39,642 nucleotides of DNA, from positions 1 to 39,642 of the IMG/VR virus record IMGVR_UViG_3300030419_005314. One strand, given 5' to 3'. The translations under genes were made by a program, and so were the position numbers. This document shows positions 23,978 through 30,642 of the stretch, in pieces (positions within the stretch are counted from its first letter, which is position 1; every line of letters starts with the position of its first letter). The DNA comes from a virus. The notes under the pieces are model-generated. The model was not told the DNA's origin, ran no database searches, and saw only the letters and a list, made by a program, of their open reading frames with translations.

Positions 23978-24165
23978 TAATACTCAACTCCTTTTTCGTG
24001 AAAGTATTTTCCATCATCTCCTAAATCAGCATGACTACCACCAACTTTCTTGGCGTATAGTAAAGCATCTTCATTATCTCTTGCCCAAAATTTAACACCG
24101 TTAGGTAATCTAAATTCTCTCATATTATGTTTAATGTGAAACGGAACTTTTTTCTTTTTAGACAT
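23977..24165 (-). CDS. 62-residue basic small protein
   Basis: Starts MSKKKKVPFHIKHNMREF; a central FWARDNEDALLYAKKVGG is followed by Asp/Gly-rich C-terminal residues. No known motif. It overlaps the upstream 51-residue gene by 8 bases and the zinc-finger gene by one. The start has an AAGGATAAG site upstream. Unknown function. Confidence 0.58.
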   Translation of the reverse strand: MSKKKKVPFHIKHNMREFRLPNGVKFWARDNEDALLYAKKVGGSHADLGDDGKYFHEKGVEY

Positions 24166-24313
24166 TTATCTTATCCTTTATGTAACTTATTATATCACTA
24201 ATGTATGTAGCGACTATTGTAAAAAATCCAAAACCACTAACTAAAACACTTGGATGTGATTCTCCACACAATCCTAAAAAGTGTTTGATGAAATGTATTA
24301 CTGATTCAAACAT
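24158..24313 (-). CDS. 51-residue single-span membrane protein
   Basis: A short frame from ATG at 24313 to a TAA at 24158. It forms a TGATG overlap with the stop of the gene upstream, so it is translationally coupled. The N-terminus has His/Cys residues (HFIKHFLGLCGESH), then a hydrophobic stretch (VLVSGFGFFTIVATYI) and a charged tail (KDKINV). Not recognised. The single predicted helix suggests a small inner-membrane protein. Confidence 0.6.
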   Translation of the reverse strand: MFESVIHFIKHFLGLCGESHPSVLVSGFGFFTIVATYISDIISYIKDKINV

Positions 24314-24699
24314 CATTTACCAAATTGATGGTTTAAAAAATCTTTTTGTTTCTTTACAGCTTTCTTTAGAGCTGCCTTTTTCTCATTATGTCGGTCAATG
24401 AGTATCTGTTCTTTTGACCTACGTTTAGCTTTTTTCTTAGGTGGTTTCACTTTAGTAGGTGGTAAAGTACCTTTTAAATTAGGTTGTTCTTTACCCTTAT
24501 GAAACACATTACCATCTTTATCAACAAACTCATTCATAAAATGCCATCCTGCAGGACGACCTGTTGGTTTATATGCTGATCTAGGTTCTTCTGGTAATCC
24601 TACTAACATCATAGTACAATATGAACACGTAACAGTTTTAGTAGTTTCACCAACATTATCTACCCAACGACCACATTTTTTACATTCTAATGATCTCAT
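24313..24699 (-). CDS. Zinc-ribbon protein with Lys-rich C-terminus
   Basis: 128 residues. Cys6, Cys9, Cys25 and Cys28 (CKKCG...CSYC) form a typical zinc ribbon near the N-terminus. A middle part contains RPAGWHFM and FVDKDGNVF. The C-terminal half is strongly Lys/Arg-rich (KVKPPKKKAKRRSKE), nucleic-acid-binding in character. Similar small zinc-ribbon plus basic tail proteins are widespread in T4-like phages. It lies upstream of the 51-residue gene and just downstream of tRNA-Cys. Confidence 0.65.
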   Translation of the reverse strand: MRSLECKKCGRWVDNVGETTKTVTCSYCTMMLVGLPEEPRSAYKPTGRPAGWHFMNEFVDKDGNVFHKGKEQPNLKGTLPPTKVKPPKKKAKRRSKEQILIDRHNEKKAALKKAVKKQKDFLNHQFGK

Positions 24700-24724
24700 A
24701 ATATATTCCTTTATTTATTATTTG

Positions 24725-24798
24725 AGTGCTGGGTCGGATTCGAACCGACGAATAGTGGGTTTGCAATCCACCCCATTAGACCACTCTGGCACCAGCAC
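24725..24798 (-). tRNA. tRNA-Cys (anticodon GCA)
   Basis: A complete 74-base tRNA on the minus strand. The acceptor stem is GTGCTGG with CCAGCAC and the discriminator is U73, as expected for cysteine. The T arm is GTCGG-TTCGAAT-CCGAC. The anticodon loop is TTGCAAA, with anticodon GCA and flanking stem GTGGA/CCCAC (one mismatch at the loop closing pair). No CCA is encoded. It sits between the 128- and 37-residue genes, in an operon with small genes, and has no promoter of its own. Confidence 0.95.
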
Positions 24799-24829
24799 GG
24801 CCCCTATGCTCACCAAAATGATTTTTCAT

Positions 24830-24943
24830 TTAAAATACACTCACTTCACTATTAAGTATAAACATCATAATAATCAATACATATAATATTGCTACTAAAA
24901 TTAAACCCATTAAAAATTCTTTTGTTTTTTTTATTACTTTCAT
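24830..24943 (-). CDS. 37-residue single-span membrane peptide
   Basis: An ATG at 24941-24943, two bases after the stop of the 50-residue gene, opens a 37-codon frame: a basic start (MKVIKKTKEF) followed by a hydrophobic helix (LMGLILVAILYVLIIMMFIL) and a short tail. Too short for homology by eye. The coding is supported by position, ATG and a clean transmembrane pattern, but it may be a non-functional frame. Confidence 0.45.
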   Translation of the reverse strand: MKVIKKTKEFLMGLILVAILYVLIIMMFILNSEVSVF

Positions 24944-24944
24944 A

Positions 24945-25097
24945 TTAATACCTATTTGAATTATTTTCTTCAATTTCTAAATTTAGTTCTAAATTATGAA
25001 TCAACCAATTTAAATCTGATTTAGCATTTTCTATTTGGTTAGAATTTAATTGATTTTCAACATTAATTAATTCTTCAAGTAGTAGTTTTGTTGTCAT
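24945..25097 (-). CDS. 50-residue acidic helical peptide
   Basis: A frame from ATG 25097 overlapping the last 23 bases of the preceding gene (stop at 25075). The product is helical and acidic (LLEELINVENQLNSNQ, then KSDLNWLIHNLELNLEIEENN). No recognised function. Its TAA at 24945 is immediately followed by the ATG of the 37-residue membrane peptide. The tight spacing supports both as real. Moderate confidence. Confidence 0.5.
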   Translation of the reverse strand: MTTKLLLEELINVENQLNSNQIENAKSDLNWLIHNLELNLEIEENNSNRY

Positions 25098-25626
25098 TGT
25101 TCATAACCTTTTTTTTAAATCTTTTATACATTTTATTTAAAGCTAACTTTTGTTTTGGTGAAAGACTACCTCTATCACGAATTTGTTTCTCAATAGAATC
25201 TAAGAAGTCTTCAGAACGAGATTCATAATATGAATCATACTTACATTTATATAATTCTTCTCTAACTAAATTTAACTTAGATAAAAGTCTTTCAGTTTCT
25301 AAACGTCTTTTTTCAAGTTCTTCTGGAGAAGTTCTTTTCATTATATTATGAATAGCGTTTAACATCTTTGGTGTTATCTTACGACCAGTAATTATAGCCA
25401 CATACATATTAATTGTAAAGTCATCTGCTTTTTTTGTTTCAACAAGAAACTTTAATTCTTTGTATTCTTTATTATAAGTCTTTTTATTATACTCAGTTTG
25501 TTCTTGATTCTTTTTGACTTTATCTTGAACACTTTTTTTAGCTTTAGGATACAACTTATAATACTCCGATTGACTTAATCTTTTTCTGGTAGCTCCACTA
25601 TATGTTTTTGGATAACTTGGTTTCAT
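25075..25626 (-). CDS. Lys/Glu-rich helical protein, 183 residues
   Basis: Not recognised. The first 70 residues are basic and Tyr/Lys-rich (KRLSQSEYYKLYPKAKKS). The rest is helical, with repeated RRLE/ERLLSK and KQKLALNKMYKRF stretches. No Cys motif, membrane segment or catalytic motif. The composition is AT-rich, about 20-25% GC, among the lowest in the window. It overlaps the next gene upstream by 4 bases. Confidence 0.6.
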   Translation of the reverse strand: MKPSYPKTYSGATRKRLSQSEYYKLYPKAKKSVQDKVKKNQEQTEYNKKTYNKEYKELKFLVETKKADDFTINMYVAIITGRKITPKMLNAIHNIMKRTSPEELEKRRLETERLLSKLNLVREELYKCKYDSYYESRSEDFLDSIEKQIRDRGSLSPKQKLALNKMYKRFKKKVMNNDNKTTT

Positions 25627-25952
25627 ACTAAATAATTAGGACCTGTCCATTCAAACCAATTTGTATTATCTGAAAAGATAGAACCTCTCACGTGTTTAGC
25701 TGGTGAACTCCAATTAGCCGCTTTAAATACATCACCAAGTTTATAAGGTATTCCTTTTAAAACACCATCTTTCTTAGCAACAAATCCCCAAACTGAACTA
25801 TCTGATATAATCTTATCAAATTTCCTACCAATTATAACTGACAATACTAAATCTTTCTTATGCCAATTATCTTTTCTACCATACCAATTTTTATAATTTT
25901 CATTGATATTATATAGAAGTTTATCTATTGAATTATTATATTCACTATTCAT
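25623..25952 (-). CDS. Phage hypothetical protein with VWGFVAKKDG / GDVFKAA motif
   Basis: 109 residues. The central part is well formed: LVLSVIIGRKFDKII, VWGFVAKKDGVLKGIPYKLGDVFKAANW, then PAKHVRGSIF and a final Trp/Gly/Pro-rich YLV. I recall this kind of protein (GIPYKLGDVFKAA with PAKHVRGNI) in marine T4-like phages, with no known role. The N-terminal 45 residues are helical. Coupled to the neighbour by a 4-base overlap. Confidence 0.65.
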   Translation of the reverse strand: MNSEYNNSIDKLLYNINENYKNWYGRKDNWHKKDLVLSVIIGRKFDKIISDSSVWGFVAKKDGVLKGIPYKLGDVFKAANWSSPAKHVRGSIFSDNTNWFEWTGPNYLV

Positions 25953-25954
25953 AA

Positions 25955-26317
25955 TTACACAACCTCTTTAGTAATAGAACTAATATTACTTGTCAAGTTA
26001 TCAACAGCAACTGTCAGAGGTTTATTACTAAGATACTCATTTCTAGCGTTATACTTAATGTATCTTTTAACTAACTCAACATGAACTGGTCTTAAATCAG
26101 AATAACCTGCTTTAGTAAAACCCTTATTAATTTCAGAAAATGAACCTGTTTTACTATTCAAAGTAATATCATATAACTCAGACTTTTCTTCAATAGTCCA
26201 GTTCTTAACATCAGTTTTCTCAAAAGAAGTAGTCTTCGCTTTAAGTTTTCCTGAATAATCGTAGACTAATTTACCGTCTACTCTTACAAAATTTCTATAA
26301 TCTAGTGATGATTTCAT
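25955..26317 (-). CDS. Phage hypothetical protein, 120 residues, behind a repeat promoter
   Basis: Not recognised. Fully soluble, mixed alpha/beta, with a Tyr/Lys-rich middle (HVELVKRYIKYNARNEYL). Its start lies about 30 bases downstream of the promoter cassette at 26333-26396 and the ATG has an AAGGTT site. It starts the lower operon (25955 to about 24700). The same cassette precedes the MoxR and VWA genes, so joint regulation is likely. Confidence 0.58.
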   Translation of the reverse strand: MKSSLDYRNFVRVDGKLVYDYSGKLKAKTTSFEKTDVKNWTIEEKSELYDITLNSKTGSFSEINKGFTKAGYSDLRPVHVELVKRYIKYNARNEYLSNKPLTVAVDNLTSNISSITKEVV

Positions 26318-26332
26318 TTAATAACCTTTCTT

Positions 26333-26396
26333 ATTTATACTATAATATAACATAAAAAACGCATATGGCACAAGCTTTTTCTGCAATTATTTGCAA
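26333..26396 (-). promoter_or_regulatory. Repeated promoter cassette, copy 1
   Basis: On the minus strand the cassette reads AAAAAGCTTGTGCC-ATATGCG-T-tract. TTGTGC (plus 26368-26373) and TTATAT (plus 26345-26350) are separated by 17 bases, a sigma70-like arrangement. Further down lies TATAAATA (plus 26333-26340), equal to a T4 late -10. Upstream is TTTGCAAATAATTGCA, a partial palindrome. Copies 2 and 3 at 36382-36420 and 38749-38802 share the core with one or few changes. This copy overlaps the last 20 codons of denV. Confidence 0.75.
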
Positions 26397-26795
26397 ATAA
26401 TTTGTTTTCCTATACCAATGAGGTTTCATATCAATCTTCTCTTGAATTCGTTTTCTGATAATCTTATAGTCTTCTATTCGTGGTGTCCAATCATTCCATA
26501 ACTCATTAGGCCATTGTTCTCGTTTAAATACTCTTGTATCATCAGGATTCATTCCACGAGCCTTCATTTCTTTTCGTAAGTCATCATATCGTTTAGATAA
26601 GTACTTTCCTTTATCATAAAAAAACTTAACATGACCTTTATTTAAAGTGTATTGTTTTGGAATACTTTTAATATCCCAAGATTTAGATTTTAAACTTCTT
26701 TGTAAAGAAGAACCTACCATAAATATCTCACGATATTCCGCAATTAAATGTTGATCTGTTAATTCAGATGGATCAATTATATTAATTCTTGTCAA
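26340..26795 (-). CDS. denV: Pyrimidine dimer DNA glycosylase / endonuclease V
   Basis: 151 residues from a TTG start (26795-26793) with GGAG upstream. The N-terminus MTRIN...SELTDQHLIAEYRE aligns with T4 endonuclease V; catalytic residues Thr2 (N-terminal after Met removal) and Glu23 are at the same positions. The later GHVKFFYDKGKYL and KPHWYRK also match T4 (GHVTFFYDK, RPTWYK). The enzyme removes UV-induced cyclobutane dimers and nicks the strand. The T4 protein is 138 residues; here the last ~18 codons after Asn-Tyr are read from the repeat cassette at 26355-26396, giving an odd Cys/Val-rich tail. Confidence 0.93.
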   Translation of the reverse strand: MTRINIIDPSELTDQHLIAEYREIFMVGSSLQRSLKSKSWDIKSIPKQYTLNKGHVKFFYDKGKYLSKRYDDLRKEMKARGMNPDDTRVFKREQWPNELWNDWTPRIEDYKIIRKRIQEKIDMKPHWYRKTNYLQIIAEKACAICVFYVIL

Positions 26796-26796
26796 A

Positions 26797-27318
26797 TTAA
26801 AAATCTCCAGGTGCTACTTGAAAAGTATTTAACTCTAAATCTCTCCACATTTTAACAACTTTATCTCTATCATCTACAACCAGAAAAACATCATTGATAT
26901 CAACAAAAATATCTAACATTTTCTTTTTTAAAATTTCATCTGGCATAAATCTCATTTCAGGAGTGGCAGGATTACCATTGGCGATTGGCCACGATTTACT
27001 TTTAAACTTGTCAGGTCTCATTACCAAAAGGTCGTGAGGTACTTCGTGAATCTTCAACCAGTCAACGGTAGCTTGAAAGCTTCTATCGTTTCTACCACTA
27101 AAGATTACAATCTTAAAACCTTCTTTATGAAACATTTGAGCCATTTTAATTACTGGTTCATTTGGTTCATCTAAACTAATATTTTCAGGATCAAAGAATG
27201 TATTCCAGTTTATTTTGTTTGTAACTTTACCTTCAGCTGTTTTACCAGCTTTGATACGTCTTTTGTCGATGATAGCTAATGTACCATCTAAATCAAATAT
27301 AATTGTATTTTTATTCAT
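26797..27318 (-). CDS. Polynucleotide 3'-phosphatase (T4 Pnkp phosphatase-like, HAD)
   Basis: 173 residues from the ATG at 27316-27318. An upstream start would put the start of the protein inside the promoter. HAD motifs: DLDGTLA at the N-terminus, FSGRND around residue 75, and VDDRDKVVKMWRDL near the end. The last part matches T4 Pnkp (DDRTQVVEMWRR, then QVA-GDF) almost exactly, giving high confidence for removing 3'-phosphates from DNA or RNA ends. There is no kinase P-loop domain, so this is the phosphatase half only. It is followed by denV, forming a repair pair. The start lies about 6 bases from the -10 element, so the mRNA is probably leaderless. Confidence 0.9.
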   Translation of the reverse strand: MNKNTIIFDLDGTLAIIDKRRIKAGKTAEGKVTNKINWNTFFDPENISLDEPNEPVIKMAQMFHKEGFKIVIFSGRNDRSFQATVDWLKIHEVPHDLLVMRPDKFKSKSWPIANGNPATPEMRFMPDEILKKKMLDIFVDINDVFLVVDDRDKVVKMWRDLELNTFQVAPGDF

Positions 27319-27323
27319 AATTG

Positions 27324-27352
27324 AATATACGAAAAAAACCAATACGTGTCAA
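27324..27352 (-). promoter_or_regulatory. Consensus sigma70 promoter for the repair genes
   Basis: On the minus strand TTGACA (plus 27347-27352) and TATATT (plus 27324-27329) are spaced by 17 bases. Upstream of -35 is an A-tract, as in the repeat cassettes (AAAAGCTTG). The -10 ends 5 bases before the ATG of the 3'-phosphatase, so transcription should start at or next to the ATG. It is the second strongest promoter in the window. Confidence 0.85.
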
Positions 27353-27362
27353 GCTTTTTTTT

Positions 27363-27686
27363 TTAAATCGAAAAAGAAATTCCACAACCACAATCACGTG
27401 CAGCCTGTGGATTGTTAAATATAAAACCACCATTCAATAAGTCATCATTAAAATCTATCTCAGTACCAGTTACATATATATAAGAATTAAATGGTACGAT
27501 CAATTTAAATTCATCTAAATCAAATACTTTATCATCTGGAACTATTTCTCTATCTGTATATTTAAATGAATAACTTAATCCACTACAACCACCACCCAAT
27601 ACAGATAACTCAACATTAGGTTTATCTTCTGTTAATAAAGCTATTAATCTACTTTTAGCTTTTTCTGTTACTGTTACGTGTTCCAT
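27363..27686 (-). CDS. A-type Fe-S carrier (IscA/ErpA/HesB family)
   Basis: 107 residues. The three Cys are Cys34 (GGGCSGL), Cys99 and Cys101 (CGCG) at the C-terminus, as in the IscA/ErpA/HesB family. These proteins bind and deliver 2Fe-2S or 4Fe-4S clusters. Phage HesB-like genes are known cargo in cyanophages. It follows the TonB-dependent receptor gene after a hairpin (27702-27727). QueE also needs an Fe-S cluster, so helping its maturation is a possible but unproven reason. Confidence 0.93.
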   Translation of the reverse strand: MEHVTVTEKAKSRLIALLTEDKPNVELSVLGGGCSGLSYSFKYTDREIVPDDKVFDLDEFKLIVPFNSYIYVTGTEIDFNDDLLNGGFIFNNPQAARDCGCGISFSI

Positions 27687-27701
27687 TATATTATAAGTAA
27701 G

Positions 27702-27727
27702 TAGGGGGTTAGTTTCCCAACCCCCTA
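27702..27727. terminator. Strong GC hairpin after the TonB-dependent receptor gene
   Basis: TAGGGGGTT (27702-27710) and AACCCCCTA (27719-27727) form a nine-pair stem with an eight-base loop. It lies 14 bases downstream of the receptor stop and about 15 bases upstream of the Fe-S carrier ATG. No U-tract follows on either strand, so it may be a weak terminator or an mRNA-stabilising or processing hairpin rather than a classic intrinsic terminator. Shortly after it, TATAAT precedes the Fe-S carrier start. Confidence 0.7.
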
Positions 27728-27740
27728 ATGTCTATACTTT

Positions 27741-30560
27741 TTAGAAGTACACACTAATACCAGCGTTAAAGTATCTTGGGGTTCCAAGAAATACTTCTGC
27801 GTTGTGAGCTGCGTGAACTTTATCCCCGTAGCTATTGTATTGACTATGATCTACTGCATCTTGTACGAATACTGCATCTAATGCATTAAATACGTGAACA
27901 AAAGCTTGTACGTTGTATTCACCCATAGAAGGTAAATCATATGTAGCATGAAGATCCAAAGCAGAGTATCCTGGTGCCATCCACACTTGTTCTCTATCAG
28001 CATCTTCATCTGAACCATCATATTCACGAGCGTTTGGACTCCAATCAGAATAGTTCTTATCATACATCTTATACAAACCTGATAATTTAAGACCTTTTAT
28101 TGGTGTTAAAGTAGCACCTAAGATATAAGCTGTCTGTGGTTGATCACCTACAAATAATCCATCAAGTGCATAATCATAAGGTGTAGTTGTCTGACCAATT
28201 ACTTGACCTTCATCATTATACTCATCTTCTTGATAATTACCACTCGCATCACCTGCGAATTTCCAAGTTCCAAGACTTAATGTTGCATCTACTTTCAACA
28301 TTGGATGAATTTGAGACGACGCCTCAATTTCAAGTCCTTGGTGTTTCTGATCTATACCACTCAAGAATATTACATCAGTATCACCACTTGAACCTTGTCC
28401 ACTTGTTACAGATTTAGTAAGGTTTCTATCTTTCCAATCTGTGTTATAAACATTCGCTTTAACTGCGAAGTTTTCTGATTGAAAATTTACACCAGCTTCT
28501 GTACTAATGAATTTTTCATTAGCAGGATCTGATGCAACTGTACCATCATAGTAGATTACATTATCCATAATTGGTGGTTTCTCAACATATCCAACGTTAC
28601 CAAAAAGACTAACATTATCATCTATGTCATAGTATGCTCCACCTTTGAACTGAGAAGTAATAATCGCGTCAGATTTAATTACTTCGTTAGCTACTGTAAA
28701 ATGGTCTTGGTAAGAATATTTTATACTCGTTAATCCACCCATACCAAATAAGTTTAACTTATCTTTAGTGTAATTACCTTGTACAAATCCACCAATCCAA
28801 TCAACAGTTGTTGAGTTATGATAAGCAATTATATCACCTAATTCAACTCTTTTACCATCTGCATAATTGTCATCAGCATAATCCATATAATAATCACCAC
28901 CCATCAAATCACGAACTTCACGTGCGTGTTCGATTCCAGCAGTTCTCCAATCGATACCAAATTGTAATTCTAATTCATCACTAACGTCATAGTTAAGTTT
29001 TGAAATTACACCATAAGTATTTTGACGATTGATTGAATTACGTAGAATACCAACTGATTGATTATTACCTTCACCGTGTGTTCTTACTAGAGCTCTCTTA
29101 TCTACATATACTGTATCAGAGTCTCCTGAATTCATAGCAATAAGTGCGTTCCAATCACGTGTCCAAGGACTACGACCATAATAGAATTTATAGTCATCAT
29201 CACCTAAATTACCATCAGCATCTAATGTCGGTATCTTACCGTATGTTCCAGTTCCGCCACCTGAACCACCACTCCAATACGCGACTGTACTTAATCTCAT
29301 TTCTTCATTAATTTTCCAGAAATGATTTAAGTTTACTAATGGTTTATGAAAAAAGTTTTCACGTTCATTCAAAAAATTAGGATTGTATCTATCTACTGTT
29401 CTTGCACCATACATATACCAATATTGTTTACCAGTATATGATGGATCTACTGGTGACCAATTCTGATTAAAGAATCTACCAACATCTTTGAACTTACCAT
29501 CTTCACCTAGTGCAGTTTCATCATATCCTTCTATACTTGCTGCGAAATCAGCATCGTATGCACCAATGTTTTGTTTGTAGAGATTCTGTCCATGACGTTG
29601 TGGAGCTCCGATTGCATACAACTCAAAACGATGTTCATCGTTCATTTGAAAAGAACTACCAAAATAGTAAGCCCATGCATCTGTCCATGCTTTATCAATT
29701 ACACCGTCACCTGTTTTTCTTACAATAGTAGTACTAAATGCCATCTTGTCATTTATAAGACCAGTATTATAATTAACAGTAGATTTTAGAAAGTTACCTG
29801 CACCTACTTCTTGTTTAACCTTACCACCCTTTTCATAGGAAGCTGGGTCTGTTATGATATTCATAGTTCCACCAATGGAAGGGGCAGCTAAATTAACGGC
29901 TGATAGACCTCTTTGCATCTGAATTGATTGAGCTGCATCTGCAACTCCATCCCAATTAGACCAATAGACCCATCCGTTCTCCATATCATTTTGGGGAACA
30001 CCATTTATCATTACTGCCACATTTCGTTGATTAAACCCACGAACATTGATACGAGCGTCACCCGCACCACCACCTTGTTGTGTTGCGTAAACACTTGGTG
30101 TAGTATTCAAAGCCATTGGAATATCTTGTGAACCAAGACGAAATTCCATTTCTTCTTTTCCTACATTAGTGTAAGCAACGGGTGTTTTTTCATCAGCACG
30201 AGAAGCTAAAACTTCCAATGCAGATAACTCAACTGCGGAAACCGCTAAACTAAAGTCGAGTTTAACATCATCACTAACATCAACAGATTTAGTGGATGAT
30301 TGATATCCGATAACAGAAGCTGTAATTGTATAAGAACCCTTGTCAACTGTAATAGAATAAGCACCGACTTCCGAAGAAGAAGTACCTAACTCAGTTCCTT
30401 CTACAATTATATTAGCTCCAATTAAAGGATTACCTGACTCATCAGCGACTACACCACTTACAATCGCAGATAGTTTTTCTTCTGTTACAACTTCTTGTCC
30501 TAAAAGAAATATAGGCATAAGTATAGTTGCCACTAATGAGAATAGATTACGTTTATTCAT
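27741..30560 (-). CDS. TonB-dependent outer-membrane receptor with carboxypeptidase-regulatory-like domain
   Basis: 939 residues, full length. A signal peptide (residues 1-21) is followed by a CarboxypepD_reg-like domain (about 31-110: VSGVVADESGNPLIGANIIVEGT), a possible TonB box (LEVLASRADE), a plug domain (about 128-235: INVRGFNQRNVAVMINGVP, then SIGGTMNIIT) and a beta-barrel ending in a terminal Phe. No SusD or TonB partner is nearby. The base composition is 40% GC or more, against 20-33% in neighbours, with richer use of C- and G-ending codons, pointing to capture from a host. Leader GAGGAGACG gives a strong ribosome binding site. The substrate is unknown: iron chelates, B12 or other nutrients are possible. 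Confidence 0.95.
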   Translation of the reverse strand: MNKRNLFSLVATILMPIFLLGQEVVTEEKLSAIVSGVVADESGNPLIGANIIVEGTELGTSSSEVGAYSITVDKGSYTITASVIGYQSSTKSVDVSDDVKLDFSLAVSAVELSALEVLASRADEKTPVAYTNVGKEEMEFRLGSQDIPMALNTTPSVYATQQGGGAGDARINVRGFNQRNVAVMINGVPQNDMENGWVYWSNWDGVADAAQSIQMQRGLSAVNLAAPSIGGTMNIITDPASYEKGGKVKQEVGAGNFLKSTVNYNTGLINDKMAFSTTIVRKTGDGVIDKAWTDAWAYYFGSSFQMNDEHRFELYAIGAPQRHGQNLYKQNIGAYDADFAASIEGYDETALGEDGKFKDVGRFFNQNWSPVDPSYTGKQYWYMYGARTVDRYNPNFLNERENFFHKPLVNLNHFWKINEEMRLSTVAYWSGGSGGGTGTYGKIPTLDADGNLGDDDYKFYYGRSPWTRDWNALIAMNSGDSDTVYVDKRALVRTHGEGNNQSVGILRNSINRQNTYGVISKLNYDVSDELELQFGIDWRTAGIEHAREVRDLMGGDYYMDYADDNYADGKRVELGDIIAYHNSTTVDWIGGFVQGNYTKDKLNLFGMGGLTSIKYSYQDHFTVANEVIKSDAIITSQFKGGAYYDIDDNVSLFGNVGYVEKPPIMDNVIYYDGTVASDPANEKFISTEAGVNFQSENFAVKANVYNTDWKDRNLTKSVTSGQGSSGDTDVIFLSGIDQKHQGLEIEASSQIHPMLKVDATLSLGTWKFAGDASGNYQEDEYNDEGQVIGQTTTPYDYALDGLFVGDQPQTAYILGATLTPIKGLKLSGLYKMYDKNYSDWSPNAREYDGSDEDADREQVWMAPGYSALDLHATYDLPSMGEYNVQAFVHVFNALDAVFVQDAVDHSQYNSYGDKVHAAHNAEVFLGTPRYFNAGISVYF

Positions 30561-30591
30561 AAAACGTCTCCTCGTTTTTGTTTATTATTAA

Positions 30592-30617
30592 GACGCATTT
30601 TTCTACAGGTGCGTCAA
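30592..30617 (-). promoter_or_regulatory. Inverted repeat and possible promoter before the receptor gene
   Basis: GACGCA (30592-30597) and TGCGTC (30610-30615) form a six-pair inverted repeat with a 12-base gap. On the minus strand a TTGACG (plus 30612-30617) overlaps it, and a TTAATAAT-like stretch lies about 17-20 bases downstream, so a weak promoter may be present. No good -10 can be chosen. The leader then has AGGAG before the ATG. The palindrome could be an operator or mRNA hairpin. This element may have come with the gene. Confidence 0.4.
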
Positions 30618-30642
30618 CTGCCTGTCTTGGGTATGTGAATTC

